DNA of 64,000 nt from an uncultured Blautia sp. (GCA_934371915.1 CAKROE010000004.1:17465-81464), one strand, 5' to 3'. Positions 16,433 to 25,769 are shown, counted from the first letter of the stretch. Translations and numbers: made by a program. The notes: generated from the sequence alone by a model not told the origin.

Positions 16433-18094
16433 TTATTCTGCATATTCCTCTGTGTAGGAACCATCTTCTGCAGTTGCGTCATAAGAAGTATCCTCGGAAG
16501 CAGCCTGTGCTTCTGTAGTATCTTCTGCTGTCTCCGCCGGCTGTGTCTCCTGTGTATCTTCACCATAGAGTTTCACGAAGAAACTTAAAGTATCATCATA
16601 CATTTTCTGACGAACTTCTTTGTCTGTACTGTAGAGGATATCATCTTCTGCCGGATCTGTTTCTGTGCTGAAGATGGTCTTTAATTCTTTATTAAGCATG
16701 TTCAGCTCCTGAGACAGGTAAGCTTCTGTTCCGTCCGGCACATAAGAAACGCCGCCATCTTTCAGAACTTTCAGATATGTCTCAAGTACTTTCCGGCTGA
16801 GTTTCTGAGCCACATCCTGATCCAGTGTTACCGGTGGTTCTGTCACGCCTTCTACTACAGACTGAAGTGCCCCAAGATCGCCTTCATACTCTCCCTTGCA
16901 GAACTGTTTTGCCTGATCAAATTTGTTCCTGGCCTCTTCTGAAAGATCATCTGTATTTAAAGCATCCTCTGTATTATCTGCGGATTCTTCTGTACCTGCA
17001 TCTGTGCCGTCACCTGTTGCCGGCGGGATTTCTTCTGTGGAACCGTCAGTTGTTCCGTCTGTGCCTTCATTCGGTGTCTCTTCTGTAGTGCCACCCTCAG
17101 TGGTTCCGTCTCCGCTGGCATCCGGAATATTGTAGTCTCCGCTGTTTTCGGAAGAATCTGTACTTTCGGTCTGGTTTGTATCTGCACCGGTATCCTTCGC
17201 AAGGTTTGCATCCTCTGTGGAAGTCTGTTTTACATCATCGCCAAGTGCTCCGCTGTCGACATTGGATGTAATATCGTCTGCATCTGTACTGGTATCAGAA
17301 GAAGTCTGTCCGTTCTTGCTGTCTTCGAGGTTCTGCTGGATCTCTTCCAGAGTTTTCTTCATTTCCTGAATGTCATAGTTCTGCTGTGCGATCTGCTGCA
17401 GAAGGGAAACGATCGTATCAAGTTCATCCTGAGTTAAAGTAACGCCATTCTGAACAGCGATGTTATTTACGATATTGTAAATTTCATCAGCATTCTGAAT
17501 ATTGTCACCAATGATCTGAAGCTTTGCCTGATTGATGATATTTGTTGCATTGTCCTGTCCGACCTGCTGCGCAACATCACCTGTAACAACAACTTCTTTC
17601 GCTGCCAGGTCTTTCTTTGTGGAATCCAGTTCCTGTCCGCTTGCGGATTCATATGCTTTCATAACGCCGGTAAGTGCACCTGTACCGGATACTTCATACG
17701 GGCACGCTGCAACTACTTCGCAGTTGGTAACACCTGCTGTGGAAAGTGCTGTCGCGATCATATTACAGGTCACGTAATTGAGGTTTGCGGTACGTACCTT
17801 AATGCCACCTGACTGGGTAGGCTTTACATAGGCACAGCTTAAAGTTCTTGTACCGATCTGCTCACTCGGAACATAATTGCCGAGAAGATCACGCTCATCC
17901 TGATTCGTAACAGTGATGACCTGTACCTGGCTGGAATCTGCCTTAAAATAATTCATCATTGTATTCTTCTGATCCTGGGTAAGGTCTGCACCGAGTGTTA
18001 CGACCTTTGTACCGTCAGCCATCGCCGGGATCGGAGAGCTGACTGCCAGGCACATGCTGCAAAGTAACGCAACGATTATGTTTCTTTTCTTCAT
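16433..18094 (-). CDS. secreted DUF1002 protein
   Basis: 553 residues from the ATG at 18092-18094 (GGAGG 8 bases upstream). Signal peptide ending near PAMA, then a DUF1002 domain (about 30-270) with TLGADLTQDQKNTMMNYF and VSSEQIGTRTLSCAYV-like sequence. The remainder is a long low-complexity stretch rich in Thr, Ser, Glu and Asp (about 275-390), a helical part and an acidic tail. Function unknown; DUF1002 proteins are exported in spore-forming Firmicutes. The gene stands alone. Confidence 0.85.
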   Translation of the reverse strand: MKKRNIIVALLCSMCLAVSSPIPAMADGTKVVTLGADLTQDQKNTMMNYFKADSSQVQVITVTNQDERDLLGNYVPSEQIGTRTLSCAYVKPTQSGGIKVRTANLNYVTCNMIATALSTAGVTNCEVVAACPYEVSGTGALTGVMKAYESASGQELDSTKKDLAAKEVVVTGDVAQQVGQDNATNIINQAKLQIIGDNIQNADEIYNIVNNIAVQNGVTLTQDELDTIVSLLQQIAQQNYDIQEMKKTLEEIQQNLEDSKNGQTSSDTSTDADDITSNVDSGALGDDVKQTSTEDANLAKDTGADTNQTESTDSSENSGDYNIPDASGDGTTEGGTTEETPNEGTDGTTDGSTEEIPPATGDGTDAGTEESADNTEDALNTDDLSEEARNKFDQAKQFCKGEYEGDLGALQSVVEGVTEPPVTLDQDVAQKLSRKVLETYLKVLKDGGVSYVPDGTEAYLSQELNMLNKELKTIFSTETDPAEDDILYSTDKEVRQKMYDDTLSFFVKLYGEDTQETQPAETAEDTTEAQAASEDTSYDATAEDGSYTEEYAE

Positions 18095-18247
18095 ATCTTC
18101 ATCCTCCATATTCTCTTCACAGGAAAATATACTCTGTTTTCCCTGCGATTACATATCTTTTTATCGAATACATGTATTATAACACAGTTCTGCACATAGT
18201 TGTATTTTAAATTTTATTATTTTCGAACAAATGTTTTATCAAAAAAT

Positions 18248-19282
18248 CTACAGAACTTCCAGAAATACCTGTATGGTACCGCCGCAGACAAGCCCTTCTT
18301 CCTCTGCCTCGGAAACGGTCATATCTACCTTAAAAATCTTTCCGGTCAGGTCCCCGTCATGAATCATACGCAGACACTGATGCTGCACTTCACTTTCCAT
18401 GCAGCCGCCGCCGATTGTCCCAACCAGTGTGCCGTCGGCAAGAACCAGCATTTTTGTCCCGATCTCTCTCGGCGCCGATCCCCGTCTTTCAATGATCGTC
18501 GCCAGTGCCATTCCGCTTTCTGCTTTCTTTCTTCCGGTCAGGTATTCCATCAGGTCTTTTTTGTATCCGCTTGTCTTGCGCAGACTGTTCTTTTCATGAA
18601 TGAGTTCGGATACGATAGATATCGCAATTTCTTCAGGTGTCTCTGCATTGATCGGCATACCTACCGGCGTATGGATCTCATCCAGCAGTTTCCTGTCGGT
18701 ACCTTCTTCTTCCATCTGTTTCTTAAGAAGTGCCGCACGTCCACGGCTTGCCATCATACCAACATAGCAGTGTGGTTTTTTCAGTATAATGTCCAGACAT
18801 TCCTTATCATACCGATGTCCTCTGGTCACGACCAGAAAATACGTATCTCCTCTGTCCGGAATCTGAGCAAGTCCATGATCAAAACTGTCGCAGATCACCA
18901 GATCCGCACCCATTCTTCTCGCTTCTCCGGCAAAACTCGGACGGTCTTCCAGTACTGTCACATGAAAACCGACTTTGACTGCAAGCAGAATCACCTGCTG
19001 TGAAACATGACCCGCTCCGCAGATCACCAGATGTGCCGGCTGTTTCAATGCTTCCACAAATACTTTCCGGCCATCAGACTCTGTGATCCGGCTCTGTTCT
19101 GCCTGCGCGATTTCTTTTAATTGTTCATCCGGGATCACACCGTCACCGTACGCTGCGATAAGCTCTCCCTCTGAAAAAAAATAACGGCTGCCACTGTTTT
19201 TCCCTTCAAGCACCGTAGCCAGAATATTGTTTTTCTGATTCTGATATTCTTCTATTTTATTATAAAATTCAAAAAGCTCCAT
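18248..19282 (-). CDS. XdhC/CoxI family molybdenum-enzyme maturation protein
   Basis: 344 residues from the ATG at 19280-19282 (GGGGGG upstream). A Rossmann segment comes first (LVICGAGHVSQQVILLAVKVGF, about residue 82) and the XdhC_CoxI segment (ERRGSAPREIGTKMLV, TIGGGCMESEV, GLVCGG) is at the C-terminus, the reverse of the textbook XdhC order. Such proteins bind or sulfurate molybdenum cofactor for xanthine dehydrogenase-type enzymes. No such enzyme is encoded in this window. Own promoter, so not clearly part of the upstream operon. Confidence 0.85.
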   Translation of the reverse strand: MELFEFYNKIEEYQNQKNNILATVLEGKNSGSRYFFSEGELIAAYGDGVIPDEQLKEIAQAEQSRITESDGRKVFVEALKQPAHLVICGAGHVSQQVILLAVKVGFHVTVLEDRPSFAGEARRMGADLVICDSFDHGLAQIPDRGDTYFLVVTRGHRYDKECLDIILKKPHCYVGMMASRGRAALLKKQMEEEGTDRKLLDEIHTPVGMPINAETPEEIAISIVSELIHEKNSLRKTSGYKKDLMEYLTGRKKAESGMALATIIERRGSAPREIGTKMLVLADGTLVGTIGGGCMESEVQHQCLRMIHDGDLTGKIFKVDMTVSEAEEEGLVCGGTIQVFLEVL

Positions 19283-19324
19283 GTTTTCCCCCCGTGAACT
19301 TTTTCTGTTTCTTTTATTCACAAA

Positions 19325-19354
19325 AGTATAACACTTACCGAGTCTTTCCTGCAA
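19325..19354 (-). promoter_or_regulatory. candidate promoter of XdhC-type gene
   Basis: -35 TTGCAG (19349-19354), 18-base spacer, -10 TATACT (19325-19330). Confidence 0.5.
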
Positions 19355-19401
19355 GGACAAAACAGGGAATCCTCTCTTCCCCTGCATTTTTTTACAACAA
19401 A

Positions 19402-19439
19402 ACATGCAGATACATCTCACATGAAATATATCTGCATGT
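19402..19439 (-). terminator. terminator of iron alcohol dehydrogenase gene
   Basis: Perfect 11-bp stem ACATGCAGATA / TATCTGCATGT with a 16-base loop, then TTTTGTTG on the minus strand. Confidence 0.8.
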
Positions 19440-19460
19440 CATAAAAAATCTTTTTTCTTA

Positions 19461-20645
19461 TTATACTGCTTTGTAATAAAGCTCTACAATGTCCCGCTTC
19501 TGTGAAGCTCTCGGATTGACGGCAATATTTCCGCTCTTCATCGCATCATCTGCCATGGCATCGATCCTGCTCTCAATTTCTTCATCAGAAACTTCTCTGC
19601 CTTTTGCCGCCTGGCGGATTGCTGTTGTCAGATTCTCCGGGATTCCGATGTCTTCATTCAGTTCACGGATCGCGTCGACCAGCATCAGCGGTTCAAATTC
19701 ATCCTCAAACGCCGGGATCGGACTGATGTAATTGTAGATTGTCAGATATCTTCCGTGATCTGCCAACGCATTGTACTCTGCGATCACCGGAAGCAGTACT
19801 GCGTTTGCCACTCCGTGTGGTACATCAAAGAAAGCACTTACCGGATGGCTCATTGCATGTACATTTCCAAGCCGTGCAAAGGAAAAAGCAATTCCGGCAA
19901 AAAGCGAACCGGTCAGCATTGCCTCAGCTGCCTCCAGATCTGTACGACGTGCAACAAACCGGCGGATATTTTTACCGATCAGTTCCATCGCTTTCTCAGC
20001 CATGGCATCCGAAAACGGAGAGGCTGCTGTAGAAACATATGCCTCTTCTGCATGAATAAATGCATCGATTCCACATGCTGCCGCCACAGATGCCGGTGCA
20101 GATGTCAGAAGTTCCGGATCCAGTATCGCATAAGAAGGAAAAAGTTCATAACTGAATACCGTCAGTTTATAATCTCTGCTGTGATCTGTGATAACCGAAA
20201 ACGCAGTGACCTCTGAACCGGTGCCTGCTGTCGTCGGGATTGCAATGAGCGGGATAATTTTTCCGGGTACTTTATGCGCCCCTTCATATTCTGTAATGCT
20301 GCCACCGTATTTTGCGGTTACACCGACTGCTTTGGCAACATCCATCGGAGAGCCGCCGCCCAGTGCCACAATAAAATCTGCTCCGGCTTCTTTAAATGCA
20401 GTTGTTGCTTTTTCTACAGTCGTTACGGACGGGTTTGCTTCTATTTCCGTAAAGATATCCACCTTCATGCCGGCATCTTTGAGATATTTTGCTGCTTTAT
20501 CCACAATTCCCATCTTGCGAAGTGTCGGTCCTGACAGCAGCATGGCATGGGTTCCTCCCAGTTTTTGCGCACATTCCGGAAGTCGCGCCATTGTCCCTGC
20601 CCCAACGATAATATTCTGTGGTATAAAAAATTCAAACGGATTCAT
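19461..20645 (-). CDS. iron-containing alcohol dehydrogenase
   Basis: 394 residues of the group III metal-dependent alcohol dehydrogenases. NAD-binding GGGSPMDVAKAVG near residue 97, then TTAGTGSEVT and the metal-binding histidines in FARLGNVHAMSHPVSAFFDVPHGVANA. It interconverts an aldehyde or semialdehyde with an alcohol. Position 41 bases after an amino acid permease gene and downstream of an aminotransferase suggests it reduces a semialdehyde made from an amino acid or diamine, for example a 4-hydroxybutyrate dehydrogenase-like step; the substrate is inferred only. Confidence 0.9.
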   Translation of the reverse strand: MNPFEFFIPQNIIVGAGTMARLPECAQKLGGTHAMLLSGPTLRKMGIVDKAAKYLKDAGMKVDIFTEIEANPSVTTVEKATTAFKEAGADFIVALGGGSPMDVAKAVGVTAKYGGSITEYEGAHKVPGKIIPLIAIPTTAGTGSEVTAFSVITDHSRDYKLTVFSYELFPSYAILDPELLTSAPASVAAACGIDAFIHAEEAYVSTAASPFSDAMAEKAMELIGKNIRRFVARRTDLEAAEAMLTGSLFAGIAFSFARLGNVHAMSHPVSAFFDVPHGVANAVLLPVIAEYNALADHGRYLTIYNYISPIPAFEDEFEPLMLVDAIRELNEDIGIPENLTTAIRQAAKGREVSDEEIESRIDAMADDAMKSGNIAVNPRASQKRDIVELYYKAV

Positions 20646-20686
20646 AATCTGCCTCTTTTCTCATTTTAAATCTTTTTTATCTGACA

Positions 20687-22210
20687 TCATGCCGGCATTC
20701 TCGAAAGTACACGGTCAATTGCCGCATCAATAACCAGATCAAGTTCTTTATCATCAGCTTCCGGCATCAGAGATGCTGCATCCTCATCAGAAATGATCTC
20801 AATAAGACTGCCGAATTTTTCTTTATATTTCAGTTTGCAGACTGCAAAGAACACAACTCCAAGCAGACTCCACGCACCAACCATCATCCATTCCTGCATG
20901 ATCAGAGTACCACCGGAACCAGGAATACAGTATACGAGTACCATACATCCGGAAAGGATCACCGCCATGGTTCCGACAAATTTGTATGCCGGAACACGGT
21001 AAGGTCTCGGCATATCCGGTTCTTTTTTCCGAAGAATCAGGAATGAAATCGAAACCATACAGTATGCAAGACAGCAGCCGAAGTTTCCTGCGTCACAGAT
21101 CCACACCATCATGACACGTCCTGCAAAAGGAGCAAGCATGGTAAGAATACCGATCAGAATCAGTGCATTTACCGGTGTTTTGTGCTTCGGATGAAGTTTT
21201 GCAAACACCTTCGGGATCATGTAGGATTCTGCCATGGAGTATAAAGCACGGGAACCGCCGATCATAAAGGAGTTCCATGAAGTCACGATACCACACATAC
21301 CGCCTACAATGATGACTTTCGCCATCACGGATGTTCCAAAAGCTTTCGCCATGGCATCCGCGGTAACAAGGCCTGTCGTACTCTGGGAAAGTGCTATTTC
21401 CGCCGGATTCAGGACATATCCTACAGATAAGATTACGAAAGAATAAAATACAACTGCCAGTACAACAGACAGGATCATCATCTTACCGATCTTTTTAAGC
21501 GGTACATTGATTTCTTCTGCCGCCTGTGGAATAACATCAAAACCAATAAAGAAAAACGGTGTGATAACGGCAACTTTCAATACATTTTTTGCCATTGTTC
21601 CCGTTGTTTCACCCATAAACATCTGTCCCTGCAGATTGTCTACATTACCATTGATCACTGATGCAACGATCAGAAGGATTCCGGCACCGCCGATGATGCA
21701 GGTCAGAACAGTCTGGAGTACTGCTGCTGTTTTTGCCCCCAGGATATTGATCATCATAATGAAAAATGCCACGATAATTGCCACGATCAGCCAGGATGCA
21801 TAAATATCAAATCCTGCTACCGTATAAAGATAACCTTTGAGGAATCCCGGCCACAGATAGGTAATGATCGTCGGAAATGCACATGCCTCAAAACAGGTAA
21901 CACCGACATATCCGAGAACAATCGCCCATGTACAGATAAAAGACCCCGTCGAACCCATTGCCTTGTAACTGAATACATGTTCCCCGCCACACTGTGGCAT
22001 GGCAGCCGTCAGCTCTGCGTATGTAAGACCGACAAAAAAGATCATGACGCCGCCGATTGCAAATGCAAGTGCTGCACCGACAACACCGCCGGCATCGATC
22101 CATGTTCCGGAAGATACAACCCAGCCCCAGCCGATCATAGCTCCGAAAGCAATCACAAGAATATCCCATGCACTGAATACTTTGTCAAATTCTGATTTTT
22201 TCTGTCCCAT
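20687..22210 (-). CDS. APC-family amino acid permease
   Basis: 507 residues from the ATG at 22208-22210, 9 bases after GGGGAGG; a longer frame to 22249 lacks a ribosome site. About twelve membrane helices, beginning FGAMIGWGWVVSSGTW, the APC substrate-binding GxG motif of helix 1 in variant form, followed by PQCGGEHVFSY in helix 2. A long acidic C-terminal tail of about 50 residues is present. Sits 4 bases after the cytidylate-kinase-like gene and ahead of the alcohol dehydrogenase, so it probably imports the substrate of the pathway. Confidence 0.9.
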   Translation of the reverse strand: MGQKKSEFDKVFSAWDILVIAFGAMIGWGWVVSSGTWIDAGGVVGAALAFAIGGVMIFFVGLTYAELTAAMPQCGGEHVFSYKAMGSTGSFICTWAIVLGYVGVTCFEACAFPTIITYLWPGFLKGYLYTVAGFDIYASWLIVAIIVAFFIMMINILGAKTAAVLQTVLTCIIGGAGILLIVASVINGNVDNLQGQMFMGETTGTMAKNVLKVAVITPFFFIGFDVIPQAAEEINVPLKKIGKMMILSVVLAVVFYSFVILSVGYVLNPAEIALSQSTTGLVTADAMAKAFGTSVMAKVIIVGGMCGIVTSWNSFMIGGSRALYSMAESYMIPKVFAKLHPKHKTPVNALILIGILTMLAPFAGRVMMVWICDAGNFGCCLAYCMVSISFLILRKKEPDMPRPYRVPAYKFVGTMAVILSGCMVLVYCIPGSGGTLIMQEWMMVGAWSLLGVVFFAVCKLKYKEKFGSLIEIISDEDAASLMPEADDKELDLVIDAAIDRVLSRMPA

Positions 22211-22214
22211 AGAC

Positions 22215-22835
22215 TCATTCCTCCCCGCTTCCGAATTTTCTTCTGACAAGTTCCTCGATGTAATCTGCAGTTCCCTCTATTCCAAGATAAGAGCTGTCTA
22301 TCAGGATATTTCGATTGTGACGGTCACCACGGTTGCTTCCTGTCAGTGCCAGATGACGTTTGTGATATCGTTTATCTTTTTCCAGAAGCAGAATTCTGGC
22401 ATCCTTCTCTGTAAGATTATGGCTCTCCATAATGTTGTGAATTCTTACATCATCCGGAGCGTAGATAAATGCCCTCAGAAGATTGATCTTATCGGAATCT
22501 TTGAGAATATAATCCGCTGAACGTCCGATGATCACACAGGATTCTTTCTCTGCCAGTTTGCGGATGATCTGCTTCTGCACATGAATCGCACGATCTGTCA
22601 GATCCGCATATTTTGAAAAGGATCCTCTGACATCACCCTCTGCACCTTTACCGGCGATCGTACCACCCTCTTCAACTTTTTCCATGATTTCTTTTGGTAT
22701 TCCGACCTCTTCGATGATCTCGTCCACGAGTTCACGATTATAAAATTTGATATTGAGGTCTTCTGCTATTTTTCTGCCTATGGCATTACCTTTGGCTCCG
22801 TATTCACAGCCAATCGTTATTACCAGATGTCTCAT
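22215..22835 (-). CDS. cytidylate-kinase-like protein (divergent)
   Basis: 206 residues of the cytidylate-kinase-like family (a P-loop kinase relative of Cmk). The N-terminal ITIGCEYGAKGNAIGRKIA replaces the usual ITISREYGSGGR, so the first phosphate-binding loop is altered. Downstream parts keep the family pattern (FYNRELVDEI, CVIIGRSADYIL, DKRYHKRHL). The real substrate is unknown; it need not be CMP. Lies between the aminotransferase terminator and the APC permease and shares a transcript with the latter. A paralogue closes the liv operon at 45468-46094. Confidence 0.85.
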   Translation of the reverse strand: MRHLVITIGCEYGAKGNAIGRKIAEDLNIKFYNRELVDEIIEEVGIPKEIMEKVEEGGTIAGKGAEGDVRGSFSKYADLTDRAIHVQKQIIRKLAEKESCVIIGRSADYILKDSDKINLLRAFIYAPDDVRIHNIMESHNLTEKDARILLLEKDKRYHKRHLALTGSNRGDRHNRNILIDSSYLGIEGTADYIEELVRRKFGSGEE

Positions 22836-22884
22836 ATCGATTTCCTCTCACACGAATTTTGTTATTCATTTCCTCTTAATAGAA

Positions 22885-22925
22885 AAAAGCGCGCGAACCA
22901 CTTATTGATGATCCGCGACGCCCTT
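22885..22925 (-). terminator. terminator after aminotransferase gene
   Basis: Minus-strand stem GCGTCGCGGATCA / TGGTTCGCGCGC with an 8-base loop, then six Ts. No clear promoter is seen between it and the kinase-like gene, so partial read-through is likely. Confidence 0.75.
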
Positions 22926-22944
22926 GTCACTTTTTCTTTCTTAT

Positions 22945-24162
22945 TTATTTTTCCAGTGATTTGATCGTATCTTCAATGATCGCCACTGCCTTGTCGCAGT
23001 CTTCTTCTGTCACGATAAGTGGTGGGATCATACGGATGATATGTGCTCCGATCGCTGTGATCAGAAGCTTGCGGTCCAGACAGCCGTGTTTTACATCTAC
23101 ACCACCGATCGTATCATCAAATTCCACACCAACCAGAAGTCCCTGATGTCTTACTTCTTTTACATGTGGAAGTTTTTCCAGTTTGGATGCAAAGTAGTCA
23201 CCGACTTTTTTAGCATTTCCGGCAAGATCTCTGTCAAGAAGTTCGTTGACTTCTGCAAGCGCTGCCGCACAGCTTACCGGATGTCCGCCGAATGTAGTTC
23301 CGTGGGAACCTGAAGTAAAGGCTTTGGCAACCTCTGCTGTTGCACAGATCGCACCGATCGGCATGCCGCCGCCAAGTGCTTTTGCCATGGAAACGATATC
23401 CGGTTTGATTCCATAATTCATATAAGACATTACTGCACCGGTTCTGCACCATCCTGTCTGTACTTCATCGATCAGAAGAAGCATATCATTTTCATCACAG
23501 AATTTACGGAGTCCCTGCATGAATTCCATTGTTGCCGGATGTACACCGCCTTCGCCCTGTACCGGCTCAACCATGATCGCGATGGTGTTTTCGGTACATG
23601 CATCTTTGAATGCCTGCAGGTCATTGTACGGTGCATAGGAAAATCCGTATGTCATCGGTCCAAATCCAACCTGGCATCCGTTTCCTGGCTGACCGGTTGC
23701 AGACATGGCACCAAAGGTTCTTCCATGGAAGCCCATCTTTGCAGTTACAATATGATAACGGTTCGGTCCGTATTTTTCGATACCATATTTACGTGCCATT
23801 TTGATCATCGCTTCGTTTGCTTCTGTACCGGAGTTCTGATAAAAGATCTTATCCATGCCGATCGTCTCGCAAACCTTCTCGGCAAGCAGTGCCTGCGGAA
23901 TGGTATATGGATAGTTGAATGTATGCATGATGTCTTCTACCTGATCTTTTACCGCTGCCACTACTTTCGGGTTACAGTTTCCTGCACTGTTTACTGCGAT
24001 ACCTGCATAAAAGTCAAGATATGGTGTTCCGTTCTCATCATAGATATACATACCGTCTGCTGTTTCAGCAAGAAAATCAAAACGCTCATAAGTCTCGATC
24101 ATGTACTTGTTTACTTTGTCTTTGATGTCCTGAAAAGTTAATCCTGTGTCTTTTAATTTCAT
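22945..24162 (-). CDS. class III aminotransferase (ArgD/GabT-like)
   Basis: 405 residues, the common length. PLP-binding features: QNSGTEANEAMIKMAR, GFHGRTFGAMSATG, LLIDEVQTGWCRTG and the Schiff-base lysine in SMAKALGGGMPIGA. It transfers an amino group between an omega- or alpha-amino compound and 2-oxoglutarate or pyruvate. The family includes acetylornithine, GABA and putrescine aminotransferases and sequence alone does not separate them. No arginine genes are near; an APC permease and alcohol dehydrogenase follow, favouring catabolism. Start has GGGGAGG upstream; expression is gated by a leader terminator. Confidence 0.9.
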   Translation of the reverse strand: MKLKDTGLTFQDIKDKVNKYMIETYERFDFLAETADGMYIYDENGTPYLDFYAGIAVNSAGNCNPKVVAAVKDQVEDIMHTFNYPYTIPQALLAEKVCETIGMDKIFYQNSGTEANEAMIKMARKYGIEKYGPNRYHIVTAKMGFHGRTFGAMSATGQPGNGCQVGFGPMTYGFSYAPYNDLQAFKDACTENTIAIMVEPVQGEGGVHPATMEFMQGLRKFCDENDMLLLIDEVQTGWCRTGAVMSYMNYGIKPDIVSMAKALGGGMPIGAICATAEVAKAFTSGSHGTTFGGHPVSCAAALAEVNELLDRDLAGNAKKVGDYFASKLEKLPHVKEVRHQGLLVGVEFDDTIGGVDVKHGCLDRKLLITAIGAHIIRMIPPLIVTEEDCDKAVAIIEDTIKSLEK

Positions 24163-24192
24163 GGCTGATTCCTCCCCGTCTCTTTGAGATAA

Positions 24193-24239
24193 TAAAAAAA
24201 AGCAAAGGCAGATTTCCGTTTCCGGTAAGCGCCTTTGCT
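24193..24239 (-). promoter_or_regulatory. leader terminator/attenuator of aminotransferase gene
   Basis: Perfect 9-bp stem AGCAAAGGC (RNA 5' arm, 24231-24239) with GCCTTTGCT (24201-24209), an internal hairpin CCG-GAAA-CGG, then eight Us (24193-24200). It lies between a promoter at 24271-24299 and the start codon, about 25 bases from the transcription start. This is a controlled stop rather than the end of another gene. The 5' GCAAAGGCGC resembles the amino acid ABC leader at 8156-8199. Confidence 0.75.
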
Positions 24240-24270
24240 TAGTTTTCTGTGTATTATTTTGTACATCATT

Positions 24271-24299
24271 ACCATATCACTGACAGTATTGTTTGTCAA
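24271..24299 (-). promoter_or_regulatory. promoter of aminotransferase gene
   Basis: Consensus -35 TTGACA (24294-24299), 17-base spacer, -10 TATGGT (24271-24276). Confidence 0.75.
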
Positions 24300-24449
24300 T
24301 AGTATTTTTATAAAAAAGATTTTTGTTGATTTTAAAAGACTTTTTAAATTTTCAGCTTATATCTGCAAGCATTCATAATGTGCATTATATTGCACAAAAC
24401 GTTTTTCTATATTATTCCGTTTTCTTTTCACAGCCATTCTTCTCTCTTA

Positions 24450-25145
24450 TTACTGTGCAAGGAAATCATCCACATTGATTCCTGTAAACGAACGCAGCGT
24501 CGGGAAATATCTGCGTTCCGTTGGTTCCTTTTCCTGCGTGTACCAGATACCTTTAAGTCCGCTCTCCCATGCACCCTCTATATCTTTCTTCACATTATCT
24601 CCGATGAATACGCATTCTTCTGCCAAAACACCCGCTTTTTCCACACAGAGCTCAAATAAATGATAATGCGGTTTCTCCACACCGGCTTCTTCGCTGGTAA
24701 CCATAAAATCAATATACCCCTCCGCACCGATCGCTTCGAGTTTTTTGTACTGGATATAAGCAGTCATATCTGTGCCGATTCCAATACGTATCTTTCTTTT
24801 TCTGAGTTCCATAAGAAAGTCCAGGACTCCCGGATTTGGTTTCATATGCTGAATAAATGCATCCCAGTAAATATGGTACATCTTCCGCACATGCGGAAAA
24901 AGAGGCTTTTCCAGCAATTCCATCATACATTGCAGGCGCAGCATACGGCTGTGGAGCGCAGCAGTATCTGTACCGATCCTGTTCGCCATAATATATCCGG
25001 CTTTTCTGTAAAATTCCCGCGTCTCCTCTTCTGTTATGCCGAAGCTTTCCCTGCAGTAGTCTATCAGTGCTTCCATACCGTAAATGTGGTTCGCATCATA
25101 GCTGTATAATGTATTATCCAGATCAAAAATAACTGCTTTTATCAT
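24450..25145 (-). CDS. HAD-superfamily hydrolase
   Basis: 231 residues of HAD subfamily IA. Motif I FDLDNTLYSYD (nucleophile Asp8), motif II GTDMT, motif III lysine in EEAGVEKPHYHLF, motif IV FIGDNVKKDIEGA. A helical cap lies between motifs I and II. Probably a small-metabolite phosphatase or nucleotidase; the substrate is unknown. It follows the XRE-cupin regulator gene by 63 bases on the same strand and may belong to that transcript. Confidence 0.88.
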   Translation of the reverse strand: MIKAVIFDLDNTLYSYDANHIYGMEALIDYCRESFGITEEETREFYRKAGYIMANRIGTDTAALHSRMLRLQCMMELLEKPLFPHVRKMYHIYWDAFIQHMKPNPGVLDFLMELRKRKIRIGIGTDMTAYIQYKKLEAIGAEGYIDFMVTSEEAGVEKPHYHLFELCVEKAGVLAEECVFIGDNVKKDIEGAWESGLKGIWYTQEKEPTERRYFPTLRSFTGINVDDFLAQ

Positions 25146-25208
25146 ATGCTTTCCCCTTTTCTGTTCCGATATTTCTTTCGGACATAAATCACCTTCCGGT
25201 GCTTTCTT

Positions 25209-25769
25209 CTATTTTCCATGATAATCGAGGAAAAAGCAAGTGCAACAGGCTTTCTCGCTTCCGGTATTTTTATATATATGCTCCTGATCTGTTTCAAATT
25301 TGAATATCTGGTCTTTATGGATGCAATAACTCTGTCCGTGGCTTTCCACCGTCAGTTCACCTTCCGTAACTGTCAGATATTCCCGTGTCTTTTCTCCGTG
25401 GCTTCCACTGACATAAACACCACCTGGCTCCACTTCGATTCGATACACCTCTACAAGTCTTGTGTCCTCATACGGCAGACAGGTCCATACCCGATACTGT
25501 CCTTCCAGCTCTTTTGTCGGAAACAGCTCCTGCGGTGTTACAAGACGGCAGTCTTCCCTGGGCGGCTGGATCAGCTCCTGAAATTCAATTCTGAGGCCAC
25601 TTGTAATCTTTCCGAGTACGCCAAGAGAGGGATTGGCCGTCCCTCTCTCTATCTGTGCCAGCATGCTTTTGCTGACCCCGGTCTGTTCTGCGACCTGGTC
25701 CAGACTCATGCATTTTGACTTTCTTATTCTTTTTAAATTTGCTGCTACATTCTTTGATAAATAATCCAT
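25209..25769 (-). CDS. XRE-family regulator with cupin domain
   Basis: 186 residues. N-terminal XRE helix-turn-helix (about 10-65: SLDQVAEQTGVSKSMLAQIERG) and a C-terminal cupin sensor (VEPGGVYVSGSHGEKTREYLTVTEGELTV). Members of this architecture sense small molecules such as amino acids or sugars. The gene starts 3 bases after the ArsR gene, so it is translated with the metal operon; its link to metals is not evident. Confidence 0.88.
   Translation of the reverse strand: MDYLSKNVAANLKRIRKSKCMSLDQVAEQTGVSKSMLAQIERGTANPSLGVLGKITSGLRIEFQELIQPPREDCRLVTPQELFPTKELEGQYRVWTCLPYEDTRLVEVYRIEVEPGGVYVSGSHGEKTREYLTVTEGELTVESHGQSYCIHKDQIFKFETDQEHIYKNTGSEKACCTCFFLDYHGK

Noticed and set aside
24193..24239. 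Terminator of an upstream gene
   Set aside because: The nearest upstream gene ends at 24450 and a consensus promoter lies between, so the hairpin is in the leader of the aminotransferase gene.
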